Origin: Chinchilla lanigera
Lineage: Eukaryota > Chordata > Mammalia > Rodentia > Chinchillidae
Direction: 5' to 3'
Length of the DNA stretch: 64,000 bases
Assembly (NCBI RefSeq): GCF_000276665.1
Contig: NW_004955466.1
Coordinates: 7,555,737 to 7,619,736, forward strand
The position numbers and the translations under genes are program-made. How positions within the stretch are numbered: the first letter of the stretch is position 1; each line of letters opens with the position of its first letter. The notes under the pieces were generated by a model. The model saw only the letters and a list, made by a program, of their open reading frames with translations. It was not told the DNA's origin and ran no database searches. Of the stretch, positions 23,980 to 35,680 are shown in pieces.

Positions 23980-24043
23980 ATGGTGGCCGAATCATACACT
24001 TTTGTTTCACAATCTCATTGATTTTGCTTTTTATGATGGTGGC
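23980..24043 (-). CDS. Candidate 5' coding exon of the SERTAD4-like gene
   Basis: This is a 64-nt candidate exon with acceptor GGCTTATACCAG and an excellent donor CCACCAT|GTAAGTTGG. It is open throughout in the frame that joins the exon at 19461: the last base T plus the first two bases CT make a Ser codon, giving MIRPPS-YPTKVL. An ATG at 23996-23994 would start a roughly 168-residue protein; the Kozak context is weak and no upstream in-frame stop lies inside the exon, so the true start could be further 5'. No resemblance to the SERTAD4 N terminus is evident, so the call rests on splice signals, phase and open frame only. It might instead be partly 5' UTR or chance. Confidence 0.42.
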
Positions 24044-24289
24044 CTGGTATAAGCCTTTAAAAGTATGGGTCTGTCTCTAAATAATGCTTTGCAGGTCGCA
24101 AAACTATCAGGAGCCCTTCCTAAGGGCCATGACCACATTTATTTAGAGCTATCTTGTCTCTCACTGTTCCGTTCTACAGCCTTGCTGCACAGATTAAAAT
24201 ACTTTAGCATAAACACTTTGAAAGAACAGACATCATTCAGAGACCAGCCCCTGTCATAGTAATCCATTCTTTGTCCTACAATGAAAAGC

Positions 24290-24495
24290 CCACTCTGCCA
24301 TTTATTTACGTGGTGTCTGTGAGCAAGATATTTAACCTCAGAGCCTGATTTTTCTTATCTATTAAATGGGGGGGCAATATCAAACTCATTGAGTTCTATG
24401 TGAATTAGATGAAATGATGTGTAAAAAGCACTGACCCACTGCCTATCACATAGGCTCATATTTTCTGCTCAATAATTGTTACGTATTATTCTTAC
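24290..24495 (+). repeat. MIR SINE
   Basis: GTCTGTGAGCAAGATATTTAACC, TTTTTCTTATCTATTAAATGGG, GTGAATTAGATGAAATGATG and TGCTCAATAATTGTTACG follow the MIR order. Confidence 0.75.
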
Positions 24496-24499
24496 AGGG

Positions 24500-27400
24500 A
24501 CCTCATTTCTGAAATCATAAATACCTATCCCGCTCAACAGCACTATGTTACATTTAGACATTTGTCCTCTCTTCATTATGAAGTGCAAGCTACATAGAAC
24601 ATTCATGAGTGTGTTCACAAAGGTAGCTGGGTACAAAATTCAAGGCTGTAATGCTCTGGCTTCTGTAGAACTTTAGCTTTGTTGATATTTGACAACACTT
24701 CATCCACTATCTTTCTTCTGTCATAACCCGATGCCTAAACCTTTCCGCATGATTTGTGCTATGGTAGCTTAACTTCGTGCCAACTGTGAGCTCCAAATCA
24801 ATGGAGCAATCTGTTTCTTCAGATTTATCACACACCCCAAGCACAATATTGAGTTTACTGACAGCTTAGAATTACCAACAAGTTGCAATAAAGATCAGAG
24901 AAGATTTTCTTAGGCACTTCCAGGGACTGCTAGTGAGAACGGTTTTACTAGATACCAGCAGCACTGTCTGGTACTAGATCCCATGGCACGTTCCACAACC
25001 CTCAGCACAGGCATAAACTATGTAAAACAGTAGCTCCACAGCCCATCTCACTCCACTGGGAACGAGCTCTGAACATCATTAATGAGGTGTGATCAGCCAG
25101 GCAATCGTAAATGACCTTAGATGCTGTGGCAAAGCCAACCTATTCCGTGAAGTAGTCCTTCTGATGACAGAGACCAAGTGCATTAAGCCTTTTGGTTAGA
25201 CTTTGTGATCTACCACCCTGCACAAGTGCGTATTTTGCAGGATGAGGCTTCCTTTCACTCAGAAGAAAAATTGGCCAAGCAACTCTACTGCTGGATATGT
25301 CATCCAAGTAATGCCTCACCAATAATACTTGGAGAGATGCTACAACTTCCTTAGGTACCCCAGAGTGGTCCTCAGAGAGGAGAGCTTTAACCCCTGATCT
25401 ATAGATGACAGTGGTATTTTGGAAAGTGCCTGATCTATGTCCCTCACATCACCTTTCACTTTTTATCACCACTGCCCCTTGTTTGGGTGTATTAATAAAA
25501 AACATCTATCTGGGCTAATGCTGCCCCTAGTATCCCAAAAGGGTTGTAGAGAAACACAAAATGGAACTAAAGATTAACTTTACACATTACCAATATGTCA
25601 GAATTTGCTCTGGAGTGGGTTCCTATGTGAACCCTCCTTCTAACAGTGCTTGACTTCTGTTCGCACCAAAAGTTCCTCTAGAAGTAGAGTGATCTTCACT
25701 CACTGGGCGCCTTTCTTTAAAGAAAGTATAGGTTCTTCATTAAACTGTATTGTGCTCAGTGATACGAAGTGCCCACTGTGAAACACATATCATAGCTTTG
25801 TCACCACTGCTAGGCTCTGTCCTGACTCTCCTTGCAATATCTCTAGCTTTTCTTGATGTCCCTACCCATGGCCCCTTTTGATAAGCATTTCAAAACTAAC
25901 ACTGTTGCAGAGCTCCCAGCTTCAAACCTGTCTTTTCTCTCTGTCTAGGCACCGTTTAGAAGACCTAAGTACCTCTGCTATTACTAAGACTTTGTGCTCT
26001 TGGCCGTCTACAACTTATAACATATAAATACATTTTTTATCTTCTAAATACAAGTCTGTATTAAAATACTGAATCCAAGTAAACCTCTCCTGCTTTTCAA
26101 CGTTATCCCCCTGCACCTAAACTGAGAACGATTGCATTACACTGGATGGCTCTTTGCCCTGGGTACATAACTTTAATTAGGAAAAAAGGGAAAAAATTAA
26201 AATAATTGTGTTGGGCTACAAAGGGCAAAACATTAATGTTCTGACACTACATGGGGAGATGTTTTTTAAAAAAAAGAATAAAAGGAATTGACAAGGATGG
26301 CTCCTCCCCAAAATCCAAAGGGCTGCTTCTGCCTTAGCTTTGGCGCTAAGTGGTTTGGGTCAGGTCACCTCTGCCTCTGCTTCTGAGAGTTACTTCATTT
26401 CAGCTCTCCCTGGGTTTCCGAGCATACTGCTTGGATAAACAGAGCCCTCTGAAGTGGTGACTCTTTGGCTTTAGAGTATAGCCGGGGTGTCAGTGTTTGG
26501 ACTGCTAATGGCAGCTGGCGTGAGCCCTGGGTAAGGAGTCCAGGTGCAGAGGCAAGAGCCTCAGCCCCTTGATAGAAATGTCAGTGTGTTTCAAGGCATC
26601 TTTCAATGCTTCTGAAGGTTTCATGACACAAAACTGAATATGATTCTTCATTCACCTAAAAGCTTCCAAATACAGAGAGCAAAGAGGGAAGAAGACTAAA
26701 ATTAGAGGCTGCTTTCGGTTTTAACATTCTTGATCCCAGATTTAGCTAAGCTTTATATCTCCAAGCACATTCCCGCTTTATAACCTAAGATATGTGCAAG
26801 TATAACTGGCATTGACACTGACTGGATCCTTAAATACAAATAGATGACCTTTTCTTCACACACAGAAAATATTTTCACTATTCGTCACTGGTGGATTCAT
26901 TCTAACTGTAGAGCTACCAAAAACTCTAGGATTCAGTGTTTACAATGATACTAGTGGATTCATTTTTAATTACTGAAAACTAAACGCTACACCATTTTTG
27001 ATGAATGACTTTAAACAGATCTGTTCATCAAAATTACGCAGTACATAGGCCACAGTTCACACATTCATGAGAGGACCCGGACTAAATTTAAGAAAGAACC
27101 CTTTCATTTGACCCTTTCAACTGTAACAGTGGTCTCAGTGAAGGAAAAGCCAAGTTCACATAAATTAAAGGACACTGAATGATTTTAAGCTTCTTTGCAT
27201 ATTACATAAGAGATGGGATGCATATAAATTACTAATGCACAAGACTAATGCATATACATGAACCAATAATTGTTGCTGCTTTCCTCAAACTTCCCTAAGA
27301 TTGATGGCATGAATAGAACTCTGTGCACATCTCATCACAGATGACAGCAGATCTTACGGATCTCCTTGGATTTGTTTCTCAACATAAAATATACTGATTA

Positions 27401-29279
27401 TGATTGAAGAAGTAAGGAAGGGGGGTGGTGTTAACGGCTAATGAATACAACATTTTTGGTGATTCAAATTGCTATTTTAATGTTTAATATTATCGAACTA
27501 TAAATATTTCAATAAGTAACAACAGAAATCCATAATTTCAAACTCTCATGATATTTATAAATCTACACCATGAAGCCAGAATACATTCTCACAGAGGTTG
27601 CTAAATAAAAATGTTTGATTCTATAGTTTTATAAGATGGGGTAAGGAACAGGCAGAAATGCAGCATGGTATATTTTCATGATTTGCATGTAGTTTGTTAG
27701 GCTCTGTACCGACAGGATGTGCACACGGAGAGCTCAGTACATGTGAAAGTTACACAGTGCCCGAGAGCTGGAGGCTCATTTCAAACATGTGTTCAATGTT
27801 AAAAACTGAGTTCAAAGTGCTAACACTGAAAGGTTTTTATCATCAGGACCTTACTGCAAATTACATTTAAAACATCACCACAATCTCTTTTTATGACTTG
27901 GAGAGTTCTCATTTCTTTCATCCAGACCTGCACTATCATGTTCAAGGGTTTCCAGCTGACATATTCCCGGAGTGAGGCAATTTCTAATTTGGCCCACCCT
28001 ATCCACCTGGGTTTAAGAGAGGAACATTGCCAGCCCACAAACATCCTTTTTACAGAAAACCTCTACCCAGCAACCATCTATATAAACAACTCCTACTATC
28101 GATCTTGCAAGTTATGGTAACGCTACATTAGCATTTATTTCTCTGGATACATAAAGAGTAATTTCTTCTGAAGCACTGATTACCTGGTAATGCTGACTCA
28201 ATCTGAGAAATGTATTTCTGGGACAGCTTCAGAAAATCTGGTAAGAGTTCCCCTTTGCACAGCGGGCATTTCTCACAGCCTCAGGCTCATGAATGGTTAC
28301 CTGAGATCTTGAAGCAAGGAGACAGACACAAATGGCATAGGACCAGTCATTCTGCATTCACAAGTCAGGAGAAAGCACACGCTAGAAGACACTGGCTAAG
28401 ATGCTGCAGGTGAGGCTGAGCTGGACTAGACAAATAAATCCTCAAACATACACAGTCACTTAATATTCTCCAGCTTTCACTTTAAACATGCAGAATCTTA
28501 ACTATCTTAAGAAATTTACCGAATAATTGCTCTCACCAGTTATTTACTCAAGAGATTATTTTAGCAAAATTACCAGTAGACTGATTTTAAAAATCAGACT
28601 AGGAGACCCTTTCTTTGATCTGAAATACCAGATTCTGTATCATTTCAAAAGTATTCTCTCTAAAGAGCATAACAGAGCAGCGGTTAACTCAAAACCTAGC
28701 AATTCAGTTTTTCTCTGCCAGTATACACTGTTTCTCACAAGATTTGATATCGCCCAATGTTACTTCTTTTTTAAAGAGAGTTTTTATTTTTTTTCTTTAA
28801 AGGGCCATGTTTAACTGCACCTTTTCTACATGGATGTATGCTTAGAGATCTCATCATCTTCTATATTTAGAGAGATGAGCTTTCCAAAGGAAGACAGGCA
28901 GCCAATAAGGAGGATCCCATCAAAAGAGGTGAGTTACTATGGTTACTTTTCAGGCGGCTGAGTAGCAGTGAACGGCTGCTCCTGGCCAAATGGACCCTCT
29001 CCAGAGGAGGACCTAAAAAGAGCGCTGCTCCCCATAAGTGTTGATTCAGTTAGTCCAGCGTCTTCTTTTAGACCTAACCACAGGCTTCCTATGAGCGCTC
29101 CCTGCTCCCTGCTAGCCTGGCCCCACACAGGCAGCAGAGTCAAAGGAAAACGAAGGGGGACTGAAAACTTCTGAACATGAACCTCACAGTGCTGAGCAGA
29201 GGACTCCTTGAGAACCAATCCCAAGGTTTTTTTAAAAAAAAAGCAAATTGTGTTATCTGGGACTAGCTGCTGGCCAGTT
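24500..29279. other. Intron and upstream part of the SERTAD4-like gene, no confident feature
   Basis: Mostly unique sequence. Several short open frames (up to 95 codons) lack splice or homology support. No repeat was recognised with confidence; the low repeat density is notable compared with the flanks. Confidence 0.5.
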
Positions 29280-29387
29280 TGCAATGTCTGGCCGCGGGAT
29301 GGACACACGTCCCTAGCGCCCCCTTCAGAGGAACGATCCTTTCCTGAACCGCGGAGGAAGGTCCCTGGCACGGGGGTCCCGGCATAC

Positions 29388-29600
29388 CTGAGAGCTGGGG
29401 CCCGGACCGGGCGGGCGATCGCGCAGGCACCTGTTTGGGAAAGGTGCGGGGTTGCTGCTCCTCGGGCTTCTGCGGCGCTGTCGCTCTTCAGAGGGCGCTG
29501 AGAGCGGCGGCGGAGGCGGCGGCGGCGGCTGCAGCTCGGGGCAGCCCTGGCTCCGGCAGGTCCGTCCCTCCGCTCTCCGGAGACGCTCTCTCTGGGTTCA
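29388..29600 (-). ncRNA. Candidate untranslated first exon of the SERTAD4-like gene
   Basis: Reading the minus strand out of the CpG island, a good splice donor CTCTCAG|GTATGCC ends a potential leader exon at 29388; a second weaker donor (AAACAG|GTGCCT) lies about 40 bases upstream. No clear coding frame homologous to SERTAD4 was seen here, so it is treated as 5' UTR. The transcription start is set only roughly, between the CCAAT box and the GC-rich tract. Confidence 0.35.
29485..29498 (+). promoter_or_regulatory. CTCF-like core motif within the CpG island
   Basis: TCTTCAGAGGGCGC keeps the AGAGGGCGC core of CTCF sites but is weaker on the 5' side. A similar core on the opposite strand lies near 29316-29326 (AGCGCCCCCTTC as read on plus). 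Confidence 0.3.
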
Positions 29601-29662
29601 GAACGCGAGGCGGGCGCGCAGCTCTGCGCTCGCATTGGCCCAGAGGGAGCAGATGTTACCCG

Positions 29663-29686
29663 GTTGCTAGGAGCGTTGCTAGGAGG
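29663..29686 (+). promoter_or_regulatory. Tandem RFX-type half sites
   Basis: There are two head-to-tail 12-base copies, GTTGCTAGGAGC and GTTGCTAGGAGG. Each holds GTTGCTAGG, an RFX (X-box) half site. They lie 25 bases from the ATTGG box inside the CpG island. Binding is inferred from the motif only. Confidence 0.45.
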
Positions 29687-30200
29687 CGATGACGCCCCTC
29701 CACAGCTCCCGAGCAACTTTCCTGTAGGTCGGTGCACTGCTGGCGGGGGCTGCTAGGAGCAAGGCTGGGAACAGGCACGAGGAGGGGCCGCGAATAAAAA
29801 GCCCGGAGCAGAGGGGTCCCGGCTGCGCTCGCCCAAATCGGGTCCAGGAGTTGGCTGGACGTGGGTGAGACCGGGGCCTCCGTAGCAGGCAGGGGTACGC
29901 TCTGGAGGGGTGTCCCCCAAGGACGCTGGGTGAGGGGAGACGGAGGGATGCACTTTCGGAGGCTGAGGACGCGGCAGGATTTTAGTCAGAGCCTTTTAGA
30001 CCTCGACACGCTCGGGGACGCTGCTCTCTGCCTTGGAGTAAGCTTGGGAAGGCAGAGCCGGAAAGCGCACGTCCGTGACCTGGGCGGAGGAGTGGCGGTG
30101 CGGGAGCCTCCCTCCCGCCCTGCCTGCTCGTGCTTGAGCTGTAGCGAGGTTTTCAAGAGGGAAATACGAACTAATCCATGAGAACCCGCTCACAGCCTAA

Positions 30201-30974
30201 CTCCCTTCGTGGCTGTCTGTAGCTGCCTACTGGCAGAGTGCCCAAGATTTCAGAAAAATAAAAATAAAAGATGTTCGTGTCCTCCAAATGCTTTCTTCAC
30301 ACAGTTAGAAAGGCTTCATTTTGATCCAAGAGCTAAATAAAACCTCGGGCTAAGATGAAATCTTCCTTAAAATAAAAATGCACGAAGTCAAAGGTACTTT
30401 TCACAAAGGAAACTGGAAAAAGCACGCGTGTGTCAGGCACTTACACTGCGGTGTAAATTTACCCAAAGGTGTGTGACCTCACTGAAGCTTGGTTTTTTGT
30501 TTTTTGTTTTTTGTTTTTTTTTTACCATGGCTTCCTGTTATTGCTGAACGGGGCTGTTTTTCTGCTGGAGTGAGATGAGTAGAGCGGCAGACAGATTTAG
30601 GGAGCCAGTGAACAAGTCAAAGAAAGGAAGCTAAAACTCCCAGGTGAGAAATTTTGCTCAAAGCTCTCCTCAGAGGGAGAATGTCACTGAAGAAGGAGGT
30701 ACACCACTCCTCTGGTCCCCCACAGAGTCCGGTCAGGCTGGGAAAGAATCAAGACAGCCCCAGTGGGCATCAGTTGAGAGAAGTTGCTTCCCTTGGGGCC
30801 CAGCAGGGCTGCCACTCAGAGTAATGTGACTGCTGTGGTGGCGACATCCAGCGATGGTACAGACTCCCACAAAATGCCCTACAAGTCTCAGAGCCTCCTG
30901 CTACCTATTTAACGCCTACAACAAAACCCGGCATGAATAGTTTTCTAGCCCTGAGGGCTAAAAAGCTGATCTTT
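30201..30974. other. Non-coding stretch beside the CpG island
   Basis: Contains a GTTTTTT pentad at about 30490-30524. No gene recognised. Confidence 0.5.
30490..30524. repeat. (GTTTTTT)n repeat
   Basis: Four G-spaced T runs. Confidence 0.85.
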
Positions 30975-31138
30975 TGCAAATAGGAAAGGGACCAAGAGAT
31001 GGAGGGAAGGGAAGAGAAAGGAGGGGAAGTAGGAAGAACTAAGATGTGCTAGGCACAGGTACCAACTCCCCACACTGAATGTGATCATTATGTACTGCAA
31101 ACATGTACAAATATATATTTTTTTAAATTTTAACAAGG
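30975..31138 (+). repeat. L1 3' UTR fragment
   Basis: A purine-rich tract (GGAGGGAAGGGAAGAGAAAG, GGAGGGGAAGTAGGAAGAAC) is followed by a fixed tail with TACCAACTCC, ATTATGTACTGCAAACATGT and an A/T-rich end. This is the layout of a rodent L1 3' UTR. The tail is shared, inverted, with 12375-12520. Confidence 0.55.
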
Positions 31139-31489
31139 CGATAAGCTAAAGTGGAGCTGTCTAAGGAAATAATAGCAAGCCACGGTAGGTTGAAGGTCTG
31201 ATGATAAAGCTTCAGCTATCAGGTCTGAAAGAGGGTTTTGAGTCTGGCGCTACTAAACCCAGGAGATGGCCACCCAGGCAGTACACCACGGTAACTGCTT
31301 TCTTACCTGCAGGGAGTGGTAGAAGGAGCAGAACAGCTGTCTCAGTCAGCGCTGCCGTCTATGCGGCCCATCTCGAGACTGCCCCTCTTACCCTTGAGGT
31401 CCACTCACACTGCCTCGTCTCAGTTTTCCTGAATGGAGAAGGCTCTCCCTTCTTCTCCAGGGGTTTTGTGCATGCTGTTTCTTTCTTTA

Positions 31490-31660
31490 TGTGCCTCCCT
31501 TTCACCTGGCTCCCTCCTACTCAGATTTCAAGTCGCAGCTTAAATACCATTTCCTCCTAGTGGCTTCCCCTGACAGCCTCCTACACACTACATTAGTCCC
31601 CTAATTACATTCCTAAGTCACACTACCGATCCCATTTCACAGTATTCCCCACTCTACCTG
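31490..31660 (+). repeat. L2 LINE fragment
   Basis: CTCAGATTTCAAGTCGCAGC, TTAAATACCATTTCCTCCTAG and GGCTTCCCCTGACAGCCTCC match the L2 3' half in sense orientation. Confidence 0.6.
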
Positions 31661-32786
31661 GTTAACGGTGTGTGCCCATAGTGAGTAGCATGTGGTGCTG
31701 ATCCATCAAAGGTGACGAAGAGCACATGGCGACAAGCAGATGCACCCTGCCCAGCTCAACATCCCTGTTTTCACCTTAGCTATGTAGCTGACGGTGATTA
31801 TGCACAAACCATGAGTCATCACTAGTTGCTGTCTTTTTAGTTCTACAAGTAGAAATGGGGAGGAAAGGAAGTTCATTACACAGAAAATAGTTTTCTACCA
31901 TTAATGAGGCATTGTATTTATACAACCTCTTTTCCTTTGCAAAGCACCTTATGGAAGTCACTATCTTAGGTTTAATAGCATTGGGAAATACTCAACCTAC
32001 AGTCATTTTTATTTTTTTAAATTTTTCATCTTTTCTTAAAAGGCAGCCTCCGTAATCACATGTTCTATTTCTATACAACAGAAACAAACAAACAAATCCA
32101 TCTGGGGTGCAGTTAGCTGATTTGACCAAAATGAACAGAGCTTCTAGCACTATACTTTATCTGAATAGAACAGGAAACCTTTTCTGTTGTCAATCTAAAT
32201 CACTGAATAATTGCTACATCCCCTTTCCATCTGCAACTACCTCTAGAAATTTAGTAGAAGACATGGAGGAAAGGTAAAGCTAATCTCAACATCTCAGAAT
32301 GGATGTGGGGCAAAACTTGAAATAGAACAAAGATACGAGTTTAATCTTTGCTGTACTATAGATATCTGTAGATATGTTTTATAAGCTTCTCAGTTCTACT
32401 TGATGACTAGAACAAATTTTGTACTTTAAATTAAATGTTAAAAAACACAGGTAATGGCATTACCTTAAAAATGTCCAAATTCTAATCTTCTCACTACTGA
32501 ATCTTGTCTCTCCTTGTAATGACCACAAATGTAATGCTCATCCTGTCTCTTACTATCTGCTGAAAGGATGAGTTATTTTATTATGTGGTGGATTGCACAT
32601 TTACATTCCTCAGGGCCCTGAAATGTCTCCCAAGCTTCCCCTTGAGCCATATTTCTGAATATCCCTGAGGAACCCTCAGGGAAACGGCGAGGCTATTATG
32701 AAGCTTACAAGACATATAATGTGATTTTATTCATCAATAAAATTCTACTCAAATGGGTATAAATTTTAAAAACCACTATATACTTC

Positions 32787-32816
32787 AAATAAATAAATAA
32801 ATAAATAAATAAAAAA
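32787..32816. repeat. (AAAT)n microsatellite
   Basis: Six to seven AAAT units followed by an A run. Confidence 0.9.
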
Positions 32817-35645
32817 GACCCCAAGCCACAGATGACTGTCTCCATTGTTTTAGCATTTAAGGCTGGGTAAGTCTCCATTGAAGCAATAGCAAAGGATAGC
32901 AATATTTTGTCAATGACTGCTCTAATTTTCATTAGACTGAAAAATCTATTCCCCCTGAATTATTCTTCTTTTTCCCATTTTTATATTATATGCTTTGGTG
33001 TTTTTACTGTATCATATACATATTTATTAGTACAATACATGGGTTGAAATTATTCACCTTGTCTACAAGCTCAGAACTCTTCATCCTGTGGCTTTGGAAA
33101 TGCCAACTCAAAGGGCCTTTATTAGCAATAGTGACCCTTCAGCGTTGATGCTTTCAATCTAAGACAACTATTGGTAAACAAGTAGAACTTTTTACCCACA
33201 GCATTGGACATAAGTCTTAAAGGAAGTGTACTAAAAGAAGTGTACTAGATACTGGCTACAGGATTCATACATGAATAAAATATTATTTTATTTTCCTGGA
33301 TACAAGAGCCTTCTTAAAATTAGGTGAAGCCATGTGACTAGTCATGGCCAATGGAGTTTAGGCAAAAGTGAGCCTGATCCCTAATGTCAATCATTTCATT
33401 CTCATGCCATTTTTCTTCCCAATGTGGATGGAAAACTATTCCTTCAGAGTCCAGGAGGACTCTGAGATGATCAAGTCACAAAAGGAGGCTCCATCCCTAA
33501 GATGTTGCTAGAAGGAAAGCTACACTGGGGAAAAGCAGAACAAATTGTGGAGTAGAAAACTCTGTCATGCAACTCCACTGACTGTTAGGGTTGTTCATAA
33601 CAACAGATACCATTAATTGCTTCAGCTTGCACAGTACATAAAAATGGTGAAAATAAAGTGTCCCTGAAACACCAATAGAGATTTTTCCCTGTATTCCCTC
33701 TTGCTTGGGGGATGTCAGCTAGGATTTTACTGTTATGGAGATTTTGGATGAGGTGGGCTGGCTCCCTCTTCTTCGAGCTTGCTAAATCTGCATATTACAG
33801 ATTTATTAAGGGGGAAGGGTCTGGACAAGAGCACCTCTGCTGAGGAATTACCTACACTTTGTACATGGACACATTTTGCCTTCTCAGAATCCTCTTTAGG
33901 TCTAATTTAGGTAATTCAGGTATCTCTACATAGCACCTTACTTACCTGACATTATTTTCAATTCAATACTTTAATGAGCACTGGAGGTAATAAATGTTGA
34001 TTTGTGTAGGTGTTCAACATAAAAGTCCATAGCACCCTGAAACTAAGTATGTGGATCATAAATGTAGACCTTATAGTTCTAATATATATGTCTGCAGTTG
34101 GTATGGTTTGAAGTTAATGGTTCTCACATATACTAAAATAAGCAGTATCATTCAGGCTCATAAAATTTGCATGTTGATGCTGCAAAACTATCTTTTTTAA
34201 CATAAAAAATGTCGCACATGTACGTATAAGCCATCTGCTAAAACTTTATTGATAAAACCAGTAGCAGCAGTTTTACAAAATTGGAATGATTTTGTTTTGA
34301 ACAATCATGAATTCAGTTGCAGCAGACATTTTGTACAAACTGGAGTTAGTGCTTCTTTTCTGTTTCAGTTTTAAACAAAAAGCAATTAGAATTTATCCTC
34401 ATGCATTTAAATATCTAATACAGAAATAGTTTTTAGACTGCATAAAATATGCTTTTCAACGTCACTGTGAGACTGAACATCTGCCTTAAACATTATTTGC
34501 ACAGGAAAAACAGTGTAATTCTTCTAATCATGGATTTATTGTCTATTACAGGTAAACAATTTTATATTTTCCAACATATTTTCAAAGGGTGTATTTAACA
34601 AGAGTACTGACATTAAGTATTTCACTCATTTTCCTAGTTAAAACACAGGACAACAATAGGACAGTAATACATTAAAACCATCGTCATGAAATCTTAAACA
34701 TTACAAAAGGTAGAAAGGTTTGCTAGTTTTTAAGTTTAACAGTTTAGCAGTGTCAAATCCTGTTATTAAATACTAACTACTCACAAGCAGAAGTGAATTC
34801 AGAGAGAGGGGAATCTTTACATTCTATAGTTGTCTGTCCTAACAGCCTGAGATACAGTCGTGCTTTTTTCATGGAAGACACGGCAGTCAACACAGATAAG
34901 GAGAAATAAAAAGACAACTACATGGATATTTGAAAGATTTTTCAGAGACATTTAAAGGGAGGATCCAACCTTTTGGAGGAGAAAATACTCTCTGCCCCTG
35001 TCTTGACCCTCTGGACCTCCCAGGGAGTCTCTCCAGGAAAACTTAAGAAGAGAAAATATAATAGCTATCAGGTCTAAAAATGTCTATGAGCTGGAAGAGG
35101 TTCAGGGTGACCCCACCTTATAACAGGTCTAGCTTTTAACAATCAACTTGCCAAAGGATTCTTCTATTCTTGGAAATCTGGAAGACCCAATTTCATAGTA
35201 AAGTTTTACTAAACTCTCTCCAGTAGTGAAACACACAATGCTATTGACCACTACTGACAAACACCAGAGACTCAGGGCAATGTAGTACATTAAGATAAGG
35301 TATTAAAGTAAACACAAAATAGAAGAAGTACATGTTGACAGTGTTAATACATCTGCAACTCCAGCTGTCAGTAGAATAGTAATATAAACCACATTCCCTG
35401 CTAAGAACAGTGTGTTCCACATAGGGTAAAACCTCCCAAAAATCTCCTAAAATAGTTACATATGTTCAAAATGAATGAATCATTCACATTTACACTATTT
35501 CACGCAAGTTCTTCAAGGACACCCATCAAAAGTTGAGATATAAAGGAAAACCAATAAAATATTTTAAAACAACAGAGCCACACACAGTATGCATATGGTA
35601 AAACATAAATGTGTGAACTTGAACAACTGTTTCAGATGCTATATG

Positions 35646-35680
35646 AAGACAGAGAGAGACAGAGAGACAGAGAGAGAAGG
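35646..35680. repeat. (GACA/GAGA)n repeat
   Basis: A tract of GACAGAGAGAGACAGAGAGA type. Confidence 0.85.

Larger units (their letters stand above)
29280..29960. promoter_or_regulatory. CpG island, likely bidirectional promoter of the SERTAD4-like gene
   Basis: This is the only clearly CpG-dense, G+C-rich block in the window, including a GGC/CGG-repeat-like stretch at 29503-29530. It lies about 10 kb upstream of the SERTA exons on the same strand, a spacing like that of human SERTAD4. It contains an inverted CCAAT box (ATTGG at 29634-29638), a tandem RFX-type half-site repeat (29663-29686), a TGACGCC CRE-like site near 29690-29696, and on the plus strand a TATA-like AATAAAAAG at 29793-29801. 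The open frames through it (264 codons minus, about 100 plus) are composition artefacts. CpG status is judged by eye; an observed/expected count was not run. Confidence 0.75.

Noticed and set aside
27820..28044. 74-codon minus-strand frame as a possible SERTA gene 5' exon
   Set aside because: No resemblance to the SERTAD4 N terminus and no splice pair in a compatible phase was found.
29503..29535. GGC/CGG-rich tract as an expanded trinucleotide repeat
   Set aside because: Only a handful of imperfect units, ordinary for a CpG island.
28943..29737. 264-codon minus-strand open frame
   Set aside because: It runs through the CpG island, is rich in Arg, Ala, Ser, Gly and Pro, and continues into A+T-rich sequence without domain similarity; G+C composition removes stops by chance.
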